From Pseudolabrys sp963742345 (GTDB taxonomy: Bacteria; Pseudomonadota; Alphaproteobacteria; Rhizobiales; Xanthobacteraceae): 64,000 nucleotides of DNA. The DNA lies in the NCBI GenBank assembly GCA_963742345.1, contig CAVULO010000010.1, positions 332,704 through 396,703 on the forward strand. The letters run 5' to 3'. Shown one piece after another: positions 44,246 through 53,361 of the stretch. The notes beneath the pieces were generated by a model. It had not been told where the DNA came from. It saw only the letters and a program-made list of their open reading frames with translations, and did not search any database. Position 1 is the first letter of the stretch. Each line of letters opens with the position of its first letter. Made by a program: the position numbers and the translations under genes.

Positions 44246-45523
44246 ATGGCCAAACGTCAGACACTCTCACGACGCGCACTGATCAAGGTCGGCTTCGGCG
44301 CCGTTGCCGCTCCGACCGTTCTGCGCGCACTACCGGCGAAAGCGCAGTCCCAAGTGATCAAGATCGGCCATGTCAGCCCGAAGACCGGCCCGCTCGCCGG
44401 TTTTGGCGAAGCCGACGGGTTCATTCTAGATCAGGTGCGCGGGATTTTGAGTAGAGGACTCACCAACAATGACAAGACCTATAAGGTCGAGATCATCACC
44501 AAGGATAGCCAATCGAGCGGTAGTCGCGCCGCGGAAGTGGCCTCTGAATTGATCTTGGGCGAGAAGGTCAATCTCATCGTCGCCTCGGCTACACCGGACA
44601 CGACAAACCCGGTTTCCGATCAGGCCGAGGTCAATGAAGTTCCTTGCATCACCACAAATTGCCCGTGGCAGCCTTACTTCTTCGGTCGCAAGGGCGATCC
44701 CAAGAAGGGCTTCACGTGGACTTATCATTTCTTCTGGGGGCTCGAGGATGTGATCGCTTCGTTCCTCGCGCTGTGGGATGAATTGCCGACGAACAAGATC
44801 GTCGGCGGCTTGTTCCCCAATGACGCCGACGGGAATGCGTGGGGCGATTCCAAGCTCGGCCTGCCACCTGCGCTCGCCAAAGCCGGCTACAAACTTTACG
44901 ATCCCGGCCGCTACCAGCTCATGAACAACGATTTCACTTCGCAGATTTCCGCCTTCAAGACGGCGGGTGCCGAGATCGTTACCGGCAACATGATCCCGCC
45001 CGATTTCGCGACCTTCTGGTCGCAGGCGGCGCAGCAGGGTTTCAAGCCAAAGATCGTCACCATTGGCAAGGCGTTGCTGTTCCCCTCGGTGATTGACTCA
45101 TTGGGCGCGCGTGGCGATGGCCTCACGAGCGAGATCTGGTGGACGCCAAACCATCCTTTCAAATCCGGGCTGACAGGGCAGAACTGCCAGCAGCTTACCG
45201 AGGCCTACACCAAGGCTTCCAACAGGCCGTGGACGCAACCGATCGGTTTCCAGCATGCATTGTTCGAGGTGGCGATCGACGTGCTCAAGCGCGCCAAAAA
45301 TGTGAGCGACCCGAAGTCGATCCTCGAATCGATCGTTGCCACCAACTACCAGTCGATCGTCGGCCCGATCCAATGGACCGGAGCACCGGTGAAGAATGTC
45401 ACCAAGACGCCGCTGGTCGCCGGGCAATGGCAACGCAAGAACGGCAAGTTCGAGCTGGTCATCGCAGAAAACAAGACCGCGCCGAATATTCCGGTCGGAG
45501 GCAAACTGCAGCCGATCTCCTGA
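44246..45523 (+). CDS. Liv-type ABC transporter receptor
   Basis: A 425-residue periplasmic receptor of the branched-chain amino acid (Peripla_BP_6) family. A TAT signal (LSRRALIKVGFGAVAAPTVLRALPAKAQ) precedes the fold's opening VIKIGHVSPKTGPLAGFGEADGFILDQV. The gene starts the transporter half of the cluster and is followed by two ATPases and two permeases in order. Family members in such clusters often bind aromatic or other carboxylic acids instead of Leu/Ile/Val, consistent with the neighbouring enzymes. GGGGAGG precedes the ATG. Confidence 0.9.
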   Translation: MAKRQTLSRRALIKVGFGAVAAPTVLRALPAKAQSQVIKIGHVSPKTGPLAGFGEADGFILDQVRGILSRGLTNNDKTYKVEIITKDSQSSGSRAAEVASELILGEKVNLIVASATPDTTNPVSDQAEVNEVPCITTNCPWQPYFFGRKGDPKKGFTWTYHFFWGLEDVIASFLALWDELPTNKIVGGLFPNDADGNAWGDSKLGLPPALAKAGYKLYDPGRYQLMNNDFTSQISAFKTAGAEIVTGNMIPPDFATFWSQAAQQGFKPKIVTIGKALLFPSVIDSLGARGDGLTSEIWWTPNHPFKSGLTGQNCQQLTEAYTKASNRPWTQPIGFQHALFEVAIDVLKRAKNVSDPKSILESIVATNYQSIVGPIQWTGAPVKNVTKTPLVAGQWQRKNGKFELVIAENKTAPNIPVGGKLQPIS

Positions 45524-45532
45524 CCCAGTCCC

Positions 45533-46261
45533 ATGGACACGATCCTCGCGCTGGAGACAGTCTCGAAACGCTTCGGCGCCGTGGTGGTGGCCGACGGGAT
45601 CAACCTTGCACTGAAAGCAGGCGAGGCGCTTGGCATCATCGGGCCGAACGGTGCCGGCAAGACAACTCTATTCGGGATCGCCACAGGTACCGTTGCACCC
45701 GACTCGGGTCACGTGTACCTCGCAGGCGAGGACATCACCCGACTCCCAGTGGAACGTCGCTGCCGGAAGGGGCTGGCGCGTTCGTTCCAGATTCCACAGC
45801 CATTCTCGGGCATGACCGTATTCGAAAATGTAGTCGTGGCCGCTGCGTTCGGCTCAAACGAGCGCGAGGTCGTAGTTTACGATCGCTGCGCGGAATTGCT
45901 CGAACGTTGCGGTTTGGTGGACAAGGCGAACAAACGTGCTGGCGGCCTCACACTGCTCGACCGCAAGCGGCTCGAATTGGCGCGCGCACTCGCCACGAAG
46001 CCGCAAGTGCTGCTTCTTGACGAGGTCGCTGGCGGCCTCACTGAACACGAATGTGAAGTGTTAGTCGCGCTGATCAAAGACGTGCGCGCGAGCGGCGTGT
46101 CCATTATTTGGATCGAGCATGTTGTGCACGCCCTGCTCGCGATAATCGATCGATTGTTGGTGCTACATGGCGGCAGGTTCATTGCGGAGGGCGATCCGCG
46201 CATCGTGATCCGGAGCCCACAAGTCTCGGAAATCTATATGGGTATTAACGCCGATGCCTGA
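45533..46261 (+). CDS. Liv-type ABC transporter ATPase (LivG)
   Basis: A 242-residue ATPase. Walker A is GPNGAGKTT (about residues 38-46); the Q-loop is in ARSFQIPQPFSGMTVFENV; Walker B is VLLLDEVAGGL; the switch His is in IWIEHVVHA. The usual LSGGQ signature is replaced by AGGLTLLDRKRLELARAL, a variation found in some LivG branches. It lies 9 bases after the receptor gene and overlaps LivF by 8 bases. Confidence 0.9.
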   Translation: MDTILALETVSKRFGAVVVADGINLALKAGEALGIIGPNGAGKTTLFGIATGTVAPDSGHVYLAGEDITRLPVERRCRKGLARSFQIPQPFSGMTVFENVVVAAAFGSNEREVVVYDRCAELLERCGLVDKANKRAGGLTLLDRKRLELARALATKPQVLLLDEVAGGLTEHECEVLVALIKDVRASGVSIIWIEHVVHALLAIIDRLLVLHGGRFIAEGDPRIVIRSPQVSEIYMGINADA

Positions 46262-46961
46262 TTCATCCTTGCTCGAAGTCAAGGCCATCAATGCGTTCTA
46301 CGGCGATTTTCAGGCGCTGTTCGATGTTTCACTGAGCGTCGAGGCTGGCCAGGTTATCGCGGTAATCGGCGCAAATGGCGCCGGCAAAAGCACCCTTTTA
46401 AAGACTATTGCAGGGCTGATGCATCCGCATCGTGGGGAGATTCTATTTAAGGGCACACCAGTGACCGGTACGGCTGCCTTCGATCTGGTCAATCAGGGAG
46501 TTGCGCTGGTACCTGAAGGGCGCAGGTTATTCCCGTCACTGACGGTGGAGGAAAATTTATTGATCGGTGGTCAATCGGGCCGGGCCGGCCCCTGGACGCT
46601 TGCGCACGTCTACGAGTTGTTCCCGGTGCTAGCTGAGCGGCGTCACCTGCCCAGCATTGCGCTCTCCGGCGGCCAGCAGCAGATGGCCGCGATTGGCCGG
46701 GCATTGATGGCTAATCCGCAGTTGCTGCTATGTGACGAAATCAGCCTCGGCCTTGCTCCGATCGTGGTGCGCGACATCTATGCGCGTCTGCCGCAAATCG
46801 TCGCGGAAGGCCTGTCGCTTGTCATCGTCGAACAAGACATTGTGCAGGCGCTGCGCTCTGCCAGCCATGTTTACTGTTTGCAGGAAGGCCGCGTCGCCCT
46901 GAAAGGACCGGCAGACGAACTCACGCGCGAAACGATCTCGGCCGCCTATTTCGGGGTGTGA
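46254..46961 (+). CDS. Liv-type ABC transporter ATPase (LivF)
   Basis: A 235-residue ATPase pairing with LivG. Walker A is GANGAGKST, the signature is LSGGQQQMAAIGRALM, and Walker B is LLLCDEISLGLAP; VPEGRRLFPSLTVEENL is the typical LivF Q-loop region. Its start overlaps the LivG end and its stop overlaps the LivH start (GTGA), so the subunits are made together. Confidence 0.93.
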   Translation: MPDSSLLEVKAINAFYGDFQALFDVSLSVEAGQVIAVIGANGAGKSTLLKTIAGLMHPHRGEILFKGTPVTGTAAFDLVNQGVALVPEGRRLFPSLTVEENLLIGGQSGRAGPWTLAHVYELFPVLAERRHLPSIALSGGQQQMAAIGRALMANPQLLLCDEISLGLAPIVVRDIYARLPQIVAEGLSLVIVEQDIVQALRSASHVYCLQEGRVALKGPADELTRETISAAYFGV

Positions 46962-47833
46962 CTGCGATGCAGTGGTTCAACATCATCCTGCAAGGTGTGC
47001 TGATCGGCGGCCTCTACGCAATGTTCGCTGCTGGCCTTTCGCTCATTTTCGGCGTCATGCGGCTGGTCAACATTGCACACGGCGATCTGATCGTGCTTGC
47101 AGCTTATGTGTCGCTAATGGTGACACAAGGGATCGGCGTGGATCCGCTTGTCTCTCTACTGGTTGTCGTTCCGATTATGGCGTTCATCGGTTATGCGTTG
47201 CAGCGTGGATTGCTCAACCGAACGCTCGGTGATGATCTGCTGCCACCGCTGCTGGTGACCTTCGGCCTTTCCATCATCATCCAGAATGGCCTGCTGGAGC
47301 TGTTCACGGCCGACAGCCGCAGGCTGCAGGCGGGCGCCATCGAGATTCAGACGTTCGAAATGATTCAAGACGTCTGGGTCGGCGTGTTGCCACTGATTCA
47401 GTTCGCCGTGGCCGTAGCCGTGATTACAGGCTTGCAGATTTTGTTCTACCGGACTGCCCTCGGCCGCGCCTTTCGAGCGACCTCCGACGATCAGTCGGTG
47501 GCGCAACTGATGGGGCTCGACACGCGTCATGTCTTCGGCATGGCAATGGCGCTGTCGCTGGCGGTCGTTGCGATTGCCGGCGTATTCCTCGCGGTCCGAA
47601 CTAATTTCGATCCGGCCATCGGGCCGGCACGGCTGATATTCGGCTTCGAGGCCGTGATCATCGGCGGGCTAGGCAGTATGTGGGGCACGCTGGCCGGAGG
47701 CGTCATTCTCGGGGTGTCGCAGGCGGTGGGCGCGCAGATCGATCCCGGGTGGCAACTGCTCGCCGGCCACATCGTATTCCTCACCATCCTGGCGGTGCGA
47801 CCGCAAGGCTTGTTTCCGAAGGTGGCGGCATGA
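46958..47833 (+). CDS. Liv-type ABC permease (LivH)
   Basis: A 291-residue inner-membrane permease with about eight hydrophobic segments. The LivH opening ILQGVLIGGLYAMFAAGLSLIFGVMRLVNIAHGDLIVLAAY is intact. The coupling loop is ALGRAFRATSDDQSVAQLMGLDTRHVFGMA, and GLGSMWGTLAGGVILGVSQ follows near the C-terminus. Start is GTG 46958 (ATG 46967 is the alternative). It overlaps LivM by ATGA. Confidence 0.92.
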   Translation: MTAMQWFNIILQGVLIGGLYAMFAAGLSLIFGVMRLVNIAHGDLIVLAAYVSLMVTQGIGVDPLVSLLVVVPIMAFIGYALQRGLLNRTLGDDLLPPLLVTFGLSIIIQNGLLELFTADSRRLQAGAIEIQTFEMIQDVWVGVLPLIQFAVAVAVITGLQILFYRTALGRAFRATSDDQSVAQLMGLDTRHVFGMAMALSLAVVAIAGVFLAVRTNFDPAIGPARLIFGFEAVIIGGLGSMWGTLAGGVILGVSQAVGAQIDPGWQLLAGHIVFLTILAVRPQGLFPKVAA

Positions 47834-48846
47834 TTGTCGAGCACGCTACCCGATCGAGCCGGATCGGCGTCGCGTTGATCGCCGCCACGTTCGTTGTCTT
47901 GGCTTTCGCACCTTATTGGGGCGACAGGCAGACATTGCGACTGCTCGCTGAGATTTACACCTTCGTGGCGCTGGCGAGCCTGTGGAACCTGCTCGCAGGC
48001 TACGCCGGACTGGTTTCAGTTGGCCAACAGGCGTTCGTCGGTCTTGGCGGATATCTGCTGTTCGCGTTTGCCATCTTGTTGGGCATACACCCGATCGCTG
48101 CCATCCTGATCGCCGGGCCGATCGGTGCGCTGGTTGCGATGCCGGTCGCCGCGTTGATTTTTCGGCTACGCGGCGCCTATTTCGCCATCGGGACCTGGGT
48201 GGTCGCCGAGGTGTTTCGTTTGCTTGCCTCGCAAATCTCCGTTCTTGGCGGTGGCTCCGGAATAAGCCTGCCGGCAGACGCGGTTATCGCCATGGCGCCG
48301 AGCCGACAGATGCGTGAATTCGAGACTTATTGGTTGGCACTGGTGCTGACAGTCATCGTGCTCGGCGCAATTGTAATGTTGCTACGCTCGCGGCACGGCC
48401 TTGCACTCACGGCTATCCGCGACAATGAACTGGCGGCGCAGAGCAATGGCATCGACGTGTGGCGAATAAAATTCATCGTCTACGTGATCACCGCCTTCGG
48501 CACATCAATGGTTGGCGCGCTCATTTTTCTCCAGAAGCTACGTATCTCGCCCGATACTGCTTTCAGCGTGAATGACTGGACGGCCTTTGTCATCTTCATC
48601 ACTGTCATTGGTGGGATCGGACGGATCGAAGGGCCAATCATTGGCACCGTCATCTTCTTCCTGCTTCGCCAGGCCTTGGCCGACCTTGGCAGCCTGTACC
48701 TGTTGACGATGGGCGCTGTCGCTATCGTCGTTATGTTGTGGGCGCCGAAGGGGCTTTGGGGGCTTGTCACCGAGCGCCTAGGTTGGCAGATGCTGCCATT
48801 GCAGCGTTATCTGGCGCTTGAAAAAGAAACGGGAGGAAAACAATGA
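47830..48846 (+). CDS. Liv-type ABC permease (LivM)
   Basis: A 338-residue permease, partner of LivH. The first hydrophobic segments are followed by LLAGYAGLVSVGQQAFVGLGGYLLFAF, typical of LivM, then FRLRGAYFAIGTWVVAEVFRL, the coupling loop HGLALTAIRDNELAAQSNGIDVWRIKF, and GGIGRIEGPIIGT. The chosen ATG overlaps the LivH stop. Its own stop overlaps the ATG of the following amidohydrolase. Confidence 0.92.
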   Translation: MIVEHATRSSRIGVALIAATFVVLAFAPYWGDRQTLRLLAEIYTFVALASLWNLLAGYAGLVSVGQQAFVGLGGYLLFAFAILLGIHPIAAILIAGPIGALVAMPVAALIFRLRGAYFAIGTWVVAEVFRLLASQISVLGGGSGISLPADAVIAMAPSRQMREFETYWLALVLTVIVLGAIVMLLRSRHGLALTAIRDNELAAQSNGIDVWRIKFIVYVITAFGTSMVGALIFLQKLRISPDTAFSVNDWTAFVIFITVIGGIGRIEGPIIGTVIFFLLRQALADLGSLYLLTMGAVAIVVMLWAPKGLWGLVTERLGWQMLPLQRYLALEKETGGKQ

Positions 48847-49217
48847 GCCCGATCATCGACATTTACTGCCACATCTTTCCGGACCGCTTCTTCCAGGAAA
48901 TGACCAAAGTGGCGCCCAACCTCGAGAATATTGGCAAGCGGCTGCGCGGCGTTGCCAAGCTGTTCGATCTTGATGCGCGCTTTAAGGAAATGGACGAGTT
49001 TGGCGATTATCGGCAAATCATTTCGCTGCCGAACCCGGCGATCGAAGACATCGCAGCGCCGGAGGTAGGCTTAAAACTCGCCCGCATCGCAAACGATGCG
49101 ATGGGCGAATTATGCCGCAAGCATCCTCAACGATTTCCCGGCTTTGCGGCAGCACTGTGCATGACCGACGTCGAAGGCTCGGTCGCGGAAGCACGCCGCT
49201 CAAACGAGCTATATTGA
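48843..49217 (+). CDS. amidohydrolase, N-terminal fragment cut at a junction
   Basis: The first ~118 residues of an amidohydrolase-2 (ACMSD-like) protein, starting by ATGA overlap with LivM. The metal-binding opening IIDIYCHIFP takes the place of the family's H-x-H stretch, having a single His. The family helix EVGLKLARIANDAMGELCRKHPQRFPGFAALCM-type region is present, up to VEGSVAEARR. After about 49,200 the sequence stops resembling the family (a full enzyme is about 330 residues) and turns into the start of nfeD. The gene was surely complete in its source genome. Confidence 0.8.
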   Translation: MSPIIDIYCHIFPDRFFQEMTKVAPNLENIGKRLRGVAKLFDLDARFKEMDEFGDYRQIISLPNPAIEDIAAPEVGLKLARIANDAMGELCRKHPQRFPGFAAALCMTDVEGSVAEARRSNELY

Positions 49218-49222
49218 ATTGC

Positions 49223-50489
49223 GTGCGAGCCCCTTCAGTATTGGTTGCGCTGGCGTGTTTCGCGTCGGGCTTGGCCGCCCAACCGAAAGTGGTCGCGGTG
49301 TCGATCGACGGCGTCGTGCATCCGATCACGGTGGAAATCGTGAATCACGCCATCGAGCAGGCGCGAACGGAACAGGCCGCGCTCCTCCTGATCCGCTTGA
49401 ACACGCCGGGTGGACTGCTGGACGCTACTCGCCAGATCATCCAGCGAGTTTCTGCCTCGCCTGTGCCGGTGGTGACCTACGTAACTCCCAGCGGAGGCCG
49501 CGCCGCCTCAGCCGGTTTCTTCCTGCTTGAGGCCGGAGACGTGGCGGCCATGGCGCCTGGAACGAATGCGGGCGCTGCTTCACCTGTGCTCTTGAACGGG
49601 GAAATGGATCAGGTGATGCGGCAGAAAGTGGAAAATGATGCCGCCGCCCTGCTGCGTAGCATGACTTCACGGCGCGGCCGCAACAGCCAAGTTGCCGAGA
49701 CCGCCGTCCGGCGAAGCCAAGTCGTTCACTGAAAAGGAACTGCTGGATCAGAAGCTCATCGAACTGATCGCCAGCGATCAGCAGCAACTCTTCGCGGAGC
49801 TGGATGGCCGCGAAATCACGCGCTGGGATGGCCGCAAGCAGGTGTTGCATGTCGCGGGCGCAAGCGTCGTGGAGGCGCGTCGAACGCTGCGCGAACGGCT
49901 GATGGCGTCCATTGCCGATCCCAACATCGGATTCATCCTCATGGTGGTCGGCGCGCTGGGAATTTATGTGGAGTTTTCCTCACCGGGATTGATATTCCCT
50001 GGTATCGCCGGAGCGATTCTTCTGCTCTTGGGACTTTCTTCCCTTTCCATCCTACCGATCAACTGGGCCGGCGTAGCGTTGCTCGTCCTGTCGGTGGCTC
50101 TGTTCGTTTTGGAAGCCAAGATTGCTTCGCACGGGATTCTGGGGTTGGGCGGCACGCTTTCGATGATCCTGGGAGCGTTGCTGCTGGTCAACGGACCGCC
50201 GGAAGTCCGCATCCATCTCCTCACCGCTCTCAGCGTTTCGGTCCCTTTCGCATTGATCACCATGTTCCTGGTGACGATCGTGATTCGCGCGCGGCGCATG
50301 AAGGTCGTGACCGGATCGGTGGGGATGATTGGAGAAATCGGCGTCAGCCAGACCGCGCTGGAACCGGAAGGGCAAGTGTTGGTTCGAGGCGAGTACTGGA
50401 ACGCAATTGCTTCCGCCAATCTTCCCGCCGGCGCTCGCGTTCGTGTAACAAATGTCGCGGGGATAAAGCTGACGGTTGAGCCGGCGTAG
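49223..50489 (+). pseudogene. nfeD: NfeD/ClpP-class membrane protease, one frameshift
   Basis: The first frame (GTG 49223, signal peptide VLVALACFASGLAAQ) covers the ClpP-type serine protease domain: LNTPGGLLDATRQI, then YVTPSGGRAASAGFFLL with the catalytic Ser, and APGTNAGAASPV. Near 49,730 the frame must shift to continue SFTEKELLDQKLIELIA, then four membrane helices (IGFILMVVGALGIYVEFSSPG...) and the C-terminal OB-fold NfeD domain (GSVGMIGEIGVSQT ... GARVRVTNVAGIKLTVEP). The joined protein is about 420 residues, normal for long NfeD. The shift looks like sequence error, as in the following genes. Confidence 0.88.
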
Positions 50490-50498
50490 CGCGGAAAG

Positions 50499-50912
50499 TC
50501 AGCGCTTCAGTTCGGTCACGGGCAGCGCTACTCGATACTGAGCGGCGCCGCTGGAATTCAACAAGTCGAAAGAACCTCCGATGCTGGGCGGGCCGTCCTG
50601 ACCTCCCAGGAAAGTAACGGACCGGGACACTACGCTACCGCTCAGAAGTTGGCCGGTGCGTGTCCATTGCCAGCTGCCCGATTGCAGCACGGTCGGCGAA
50701 CCGATGGCAAAATGCAGGTCCATCGTCAGCATCGATGAAGAGTCGCTAATCAAAGCCCGTGCGTCCAGCCGGTCGCCATCGCGCTTTCCTTCGATCGCTT
50801 GCAACTTGAAAAGCGACATATCCTGGTGGCTCGAAAGATCGGCCACCAGCGGCCGATTGGAAGCACCGCAAGCCGACAGAAGAAAGGCCGCGCAAAAGAG
50901 AGCGAGCCGCAT
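50499..50912 (-). CDS. predicted lipoprotein, unknown
   Basis: A 137-residue protein from ATG 50912 with a lipoprotein signal: RLALFCAAFLLSAC, lipobox LLSAC, cysteine at about residue 15. The mature part is beta-rich (DGDRLDARALISDSSSMLTMDLHF, QWTRTGQLLSGSVVSRSVTF) with no other cysteine. It begins 1 base after the stop of the GH20 gene, so it ends the aroC-to-GH20 operon. The frame is intact, unlike most of its operon. No family was recognised. Confidence 0.7.
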   Translation of the reverse strand: MRLALFCAAFLLSACGASNRPLVADLSSHQDMSLFKLQAIEGKRDGDRLDARALISDSSSMLTMDLHFAIGSPTVLQSGSWQWTRTGQLLSGSVVSRSVTFLGGQDGPPSIGGSFDLLNSSGAAQYRVALPVTELKR

Positions 50913-50913
50913 G

Positions 50914-52913
50914 CTAACGGCCCCCGGCCGCTTCCACCAGCTTTTGAATGGACGGCGCAACGGCGATGCGGAGCTCCAGCCGAACCTTACCGGCTTGCTC
51001 CAAAAACGCTCGCTGCTCGCTGATCCATTTCTTCGCCGGATGCCGGCCGCGGCGGATATAGTCCAGAGCTTCCAGACCGATTGCGGCCAGCCGGCTCAGG
51101 TCTTTGGACACTGGGGATCTTCTTCCAGCAGAAATGATTTTTCGAGCAGCGGCTCCAGCTTCGCATCGTTGTCGCGCCACAGCGTCAGCCAGGCGCGAAT
51201 TCTGCGCGATCCATTTGCTCCACCAGCGCGGCGAAATCGCGGGCGGTTTTGCTTTCCGGCGCGCGCGGCGTCCACCAGGCGATTGAGCGGCGTCTGGCTG
51301 CGTGTATTTGTTGGCTTCGTCGCGCGCGTCCAGATTGCGCCGGCTGCACCACGTCGGCCAGCACTTTCAGCGCATCAATCGACCGGTCGCCCGCCATGCG
51401 GCGCAGCATCGGCAGGTAGCTGGAACGATGCGTCAGGCCGAGCCAGTCCAGCTCGCGGCTCACGGCATCCAGCGCGCCGGTACATGGACGCGACGTCTTT
51501 GATCTCCTGCGGCGACCAGAATCGTTCGGCAATGGCGGCCGTGCGCGGCCAGATGCGCGAGTCGACATTCTCCGGGCTGACGAATTCGGTCCACATGCAG
51601 ACTTCGCCGCCCAGGATGCGCGACTTCTCTGCCGGCGTGAGGCTGCCGCTTCGTTCTCCAGCGGGTCCACCGCGTAGAGCGTCGAGGCCGGCTCCATGTG
51701 ATCGAGATAGTAGCCGGCGGAGAGGATGCCCGAGTAGCCTTGCCGCGCGGCTTCGGCCAGCGACTTCTGTCCGCGCCAGGATTGAATCACGATATCTTTC
51801 GGCAGATCCGCGCCCAGAATTTCGTCCCAGCCCTCCATTCGCTTGCCGTGCTTCGCGACGATGGCCTGGACGCGCTTGGTGAAGTAGGCCTGCAGCTCGT
51901 GATTGTCCTTCAGATTCGATGCTCGCGCATGAAGGCCTGAATGCGCGCGCTCTTCTTCCACTGCTCGCCGTTCACTTCGTCGCCGCCGATGTGGAAGTAC
52001 TCGTCGGGAAACAGCGCGGCCATTTCGCCGATGAAGGCGTCCAGAAATTCGTAGGTGGATTCGCGCGTGGGATCCATGGCGGGATCGAAGACGCCCCACT
52101 TGCGCTCGATCTGATAAGGGCCCGGGCGCGCTGGCAAGCTCGCGGATATCCGACCAACCAACTGGTGGCGTGGCCGGGCATGTCGAATTCGGGCACCACG
52201 CGAATGCCGCGATCGCGCGCGTAGGCGATCACGTCGCGGACCTGCTCCTGCGTGTAGAAGTGGCCATCGGAGCCCAGCTCCTGCAGCTTCGGAAAACGCT
52301 TGCTCTCGATGCGGAAGCCCTGATCGTCGGAGAGATGCCAGTGGAAGACGTTGAGCTTCACCGCGGCCATGCCGTCGAGATTGCGCTTGACCACTTCGAG
52401 CGGCATCCAGTGGCGCGAGACGTCCAGATGCAGGCCGCGCCAGGGGAAGCGCGGGTTTGTCTTCGATGACCACGGCCGGGACTTCGAAGCCGCTCGCGCC
52501 GGGCTCCACCAATTGCAGGAAGGTCTCGAGGCCGCGCAGGACACCGAGCGGATTCGGCGCGCTGAGCGCGGCCTGTTGCGTCGGTGATTTCCAGGCGATA
52601 GCTTTCGTCTTCGCCGAGTTTTTGGATCGGCCTCGCCGGCAGAGTCGCACTGGATCAGCGAGCGTCGCGTCCGAGGTCGACGCCACGTTCGGTGAACGGA
52701 ATTCCGGTTTGAAGCGCCAGAGCTCATGAACCAACCGCGCGGCCGCCGCGCGTACGCGCGGATCCGGATTGCCGGTGATCGCGATGCGGAAGTAGCCGAT
52801 CGATCGCGAGGCTTCCCTGCCCATCGTGATTTTCGCCGGCCACGGCATCAGATTGGGCTGCGCGGCGCAACAGCGCGGCGGCGGCCAGAAGCAACGACCA
52901 GGAGTTTCATCAT
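50914..52913 (-). pseudogene. beta-N-acetylhexosaminidase (GH20), many frameshifts
   Basis: Pieces in all three minus frames join to one exported GH20 enzyme of about 660 residues. ATG 52913 starts a signal peptide (MKLLVVAS, shifted almost at once). GH20 domain 2 follows (LMPWPAKITMG). The barrel has RHWMPLEVVKRNLDGMAAVKLNVFHWHLSDDQGFR, DRGIRVVPEFDMPGHATSW and the catalytic pair HIGGDEVNG. The C-terminal part contains GWDEILGADL and WPRTAAIAERFWSP. At least six shifts are needed. It removes terminal N-acetylglucosamine or -galactosamine. Start overlaps the upstream stop (ATGA). Confidence 0.85.
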
Positions 52914-53361
52914 TTGTCGAGTTTGGCGGGCGCGAAGAAATCGAGCGGCTGTGAGCGACACGATCTTCCAATGCTTGCCCTTCTTTGCGCAGCTCGCAGT
53001 GGATGACCTCGCGGCGGTGCACGATGGGCCCATCCTGCAGCAGGCTGCGGACTTGCAGATACCAGTCCAGATCGATCTGTGCGCTTCGCGTCGTCGCCCT
53101 CGTCCTTGATCGGCTCGACGGAGGAGGAAATCTCGGCCTGATTCACAAGCGCGGTGATGTCGGCTCTTCAGCTTGTCGTAGTCCGGCATGTCTTTGTCGA
53201 AGGCGTTCATGAATCCGGGAACATTGCACTCGCTGAGCGCGGCCGCCATGGAGGCGACAGATCCATCGACGATTCGTCGATGGGCGTCGCGCGGCAGCAT
53301 GGCACATCGCGGCGAGACGCACACCGCCGCGAACGCGCAGCCTACGTGCGATAGCTCGCAT
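52910..53361 (-). pseudogene. small NTF2/SnoaL-like protein, frameshifted
   Basis: Two or three frame pieces give about 145 residues: a likely signal peptide region, then MAAALSECNVPGFMNAFDKDMPDYDKLKS, VNQAEISSSVEPIKDEGDDA, and in the next frame VIHCELRKEG and WKIVSL...DFFAPAKLDK. The pattern (a helix with an FxxAFD element, then strands ending WKI) suggests the SnoaL/NTF2 fold of exported unknowns; this is tentative. It overlaps the argJ end by about 20 bases and the GH20 start by ATGA. Confidence 0.5.

Noticed and set aside
50656..51882. 408-codon plus-strand frame
   Set aside because: Antisense to the GH20 gene, whose catalytic motifs are readable on the minus strand; composition is Arg/Ser-rich noise.
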